From Bacteroides sedimenti (GTDB lineage: Bacteria > Bacteroidota > Bacteroidia > Bacteroidales > Bacteroidaceae), in the NCBI RefSeq assembly GCF_040365225.1, contig NZ_AP028055.1, positions 3,286,001 through 3,350,000 of the forward strand: a DNA stretch of 64,000 nucleotides. Direction: 5' to 3'. The notes beneath the pieces were generated by a model. That model ran no database searches, was not told where the DNA came from, and saw nothing but the letters and a program-made list of their open reading frames with translations. A program made the position numbers and the translations under genes. Positions 63,323 to 64,000 of the stretch are shown one piece after another (the stretch's first letter is position 1; every line of letters begins with the position of its first letter).

Positions 63323-64000
63323 ATGAAAGCGTTCAAAATTTCCCGCCTTGTTTTTTTGTGCACCATGTTGGCATTCTCAAATCTCACAAATCTTCAAGGG
63401 CAAACGAAGAGCCAGAATCCTGTCATGGGATATGCTCAGGCCTCATATATGGGCCTTGCTGATAACGAATTCATGAAAAATTGGTTGATTCTTGGACCTG
63501 TACAATTGGATGAAGAAGCAATAAAAGCTGATGATTCCAGGCAAAAAATATTATTCGACAGAGATGCATTCACCACTGTCGCTGTTCACTCTGGCAAATC
63601 TATTGGCGCCGTAAAGATTGATAATACAGAATATACTTGGGAACCGATAAGAAGCGAAGAGGGAATTGTCGACTTATCTAAACTGCTTGGCAAGGTTGAA
63701 TATTCCATTGCTTATGCCCTAGCTGAAATTAGGATGGATGTTCCGGCCAAGGTAATTGTAGGGATAGGCAGTGATGATGGCATTAAATTATACCTGAATG
63801 GAAGATTGGTGCACCAAAACTGGATTGGACGACCTACGACGCCTGATGAGGATATTGCTATTCTGAATCTTAAAAAAGGTAGCAACCAGATATTGTTGAA
63901 GATTCAGAATATGGAACAGGACTGGTCTTTTGCTATAAGGAAAATGGGGAAGGAATCACTTAAAAAAGCATTGATTGAATCTTCCGGGAGGGGCAATCTT
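63323..64000 (+). CDS. Secreted protein, N-terminal part (cut by window edge)
   Basis: 226 residues to the window end, no stop codon yet. ATG 63323 (63314 also in frame) begins a signal peptide (MKAFKISRLVFLCTMLAFSNL, ending near LQGQ). The rest is beta-rich with GIGSDDGIKLYLNGRLVHQNW (about 150-170), the pattern of PA14-like or cohesin-like sugar-handling folds, then NLKKGSNQILLKIQNMEQDWSF. Full-length function is unknown; similar N-terminal domains precede hydrolase or repeat domains in Bacteroides proteins. Confidence 0.65.
   Translation, partial: MKAFKISRLVFLCTMLAFSNLTNLQGQTKSQNPVMGYAQASYMGLADNEFMKNWLILGPVQLDEEAIKADDSRQKILFDRDAFTTVAVHSGKSIGAVKIDNTEYTWEPIRSEEGIVDLSKLLGKVEYSIAYALAEIRMDVPAKVIVGIGSDDGIKLYLNGRLVHQNWIGRPTTPDEDIAILNLKKGSNQILLKIQNMEQDWSFAIRKMGKESLKKALIESSGRGNL

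Overview
The window looks like chromosomal DNA of a Bacteroides-type bacterium (Bacteroidaceae). The support is: SusC/SusD outer-membrane pairs with polysaccharide utilisation loci (PULs); a fused hybrid two-component regulator; the Bacteroidales -7 promoter element TAnnTTTG in front of many genes; almost no Shine-Dalgarno sequences; and an arginine pathway with an N-succinylornithine-type carbamoyltransferase. The species cannot be fixed from the sequence alone.

Layout. 1-11066: a PUL with the start of an atypical SusC-like receptor (minus strand) divergent from a GH105 unsaturated-uronide hydrolase, two GH29 alpha-L-fucosidases, a 1369-residue hybrid two-component sensor/regulator and a DUF5009 membrane acyltransferase. 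This suggests a fucose-containing, pectin-like (rhamnogalacturonan) or other acidic glycan. 11067-17686: a GT51 transglycosylase-like protein with a large N-terminal extension, a secreted Ser/Arg-rich protein, and a DUF47-Pit phosphate transport pair followed by cvfB. 18191-24023: a GH109-type oxidoreductase-fold glycosidase, a decayed gene, DNA-3-methyladenine glycosylase I, a small membrane protein, a methyltransferase, a BACON-like lipoprotein and a DUF72 protein. 24083-31746: a dense minus-strand block with an acyl-CoA synthetase and its XRE-cupin regulator, then proC and the arginine genes argD, argC, argG, a GNAT enzyme and argR. 32171-44671: a second PUL (susC, susD, heparinase II/III-like lyase, GH88, GH3, then an SGNH hydrolase), probably for a uronic-acid polysaccharide.

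45607-45870 holds divergent tRNA-Pro(CGG) and tRNA-Phe(GAA). 45871-47023 is a long stretch without a convincing gene. 47024-47899 has three tandem DUF2007 paralogues, followed by a PLP aminotransferase, the proB-proA-argF' operon (proline plus arginine synthesis) and a large sensor kinase with an ABC-binding-protein-like sensor domain. 56517-56981 contains two adjacent arrays of short direct repeats in about 22-bp phase. The right end has bioB with a small partner, a GH31 lipoprotein, a CPKC-motif protein, a ThsB-like TIR protein beside a universal stress protein, Hsp20, and the start of a secreted protein.

The two PULs appear to work alike: SusC/D import oligosaccharides made by surface lyases, the unsaturated ends are removed by GH105 or GH88, and exo-glycosidases (GH29, GH3) finish the job. 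Arginine genes are split between the argR block and proBA-argF', so proline and arginine synthesis are physically interleaved. The signals most worth following are the 22-bp-phased repeat arrays, the TIR protein without a recognised partner, the GNAT gene in the arginine operon, the unassigned lyase PUL, and the decayed gene near 20 kb.
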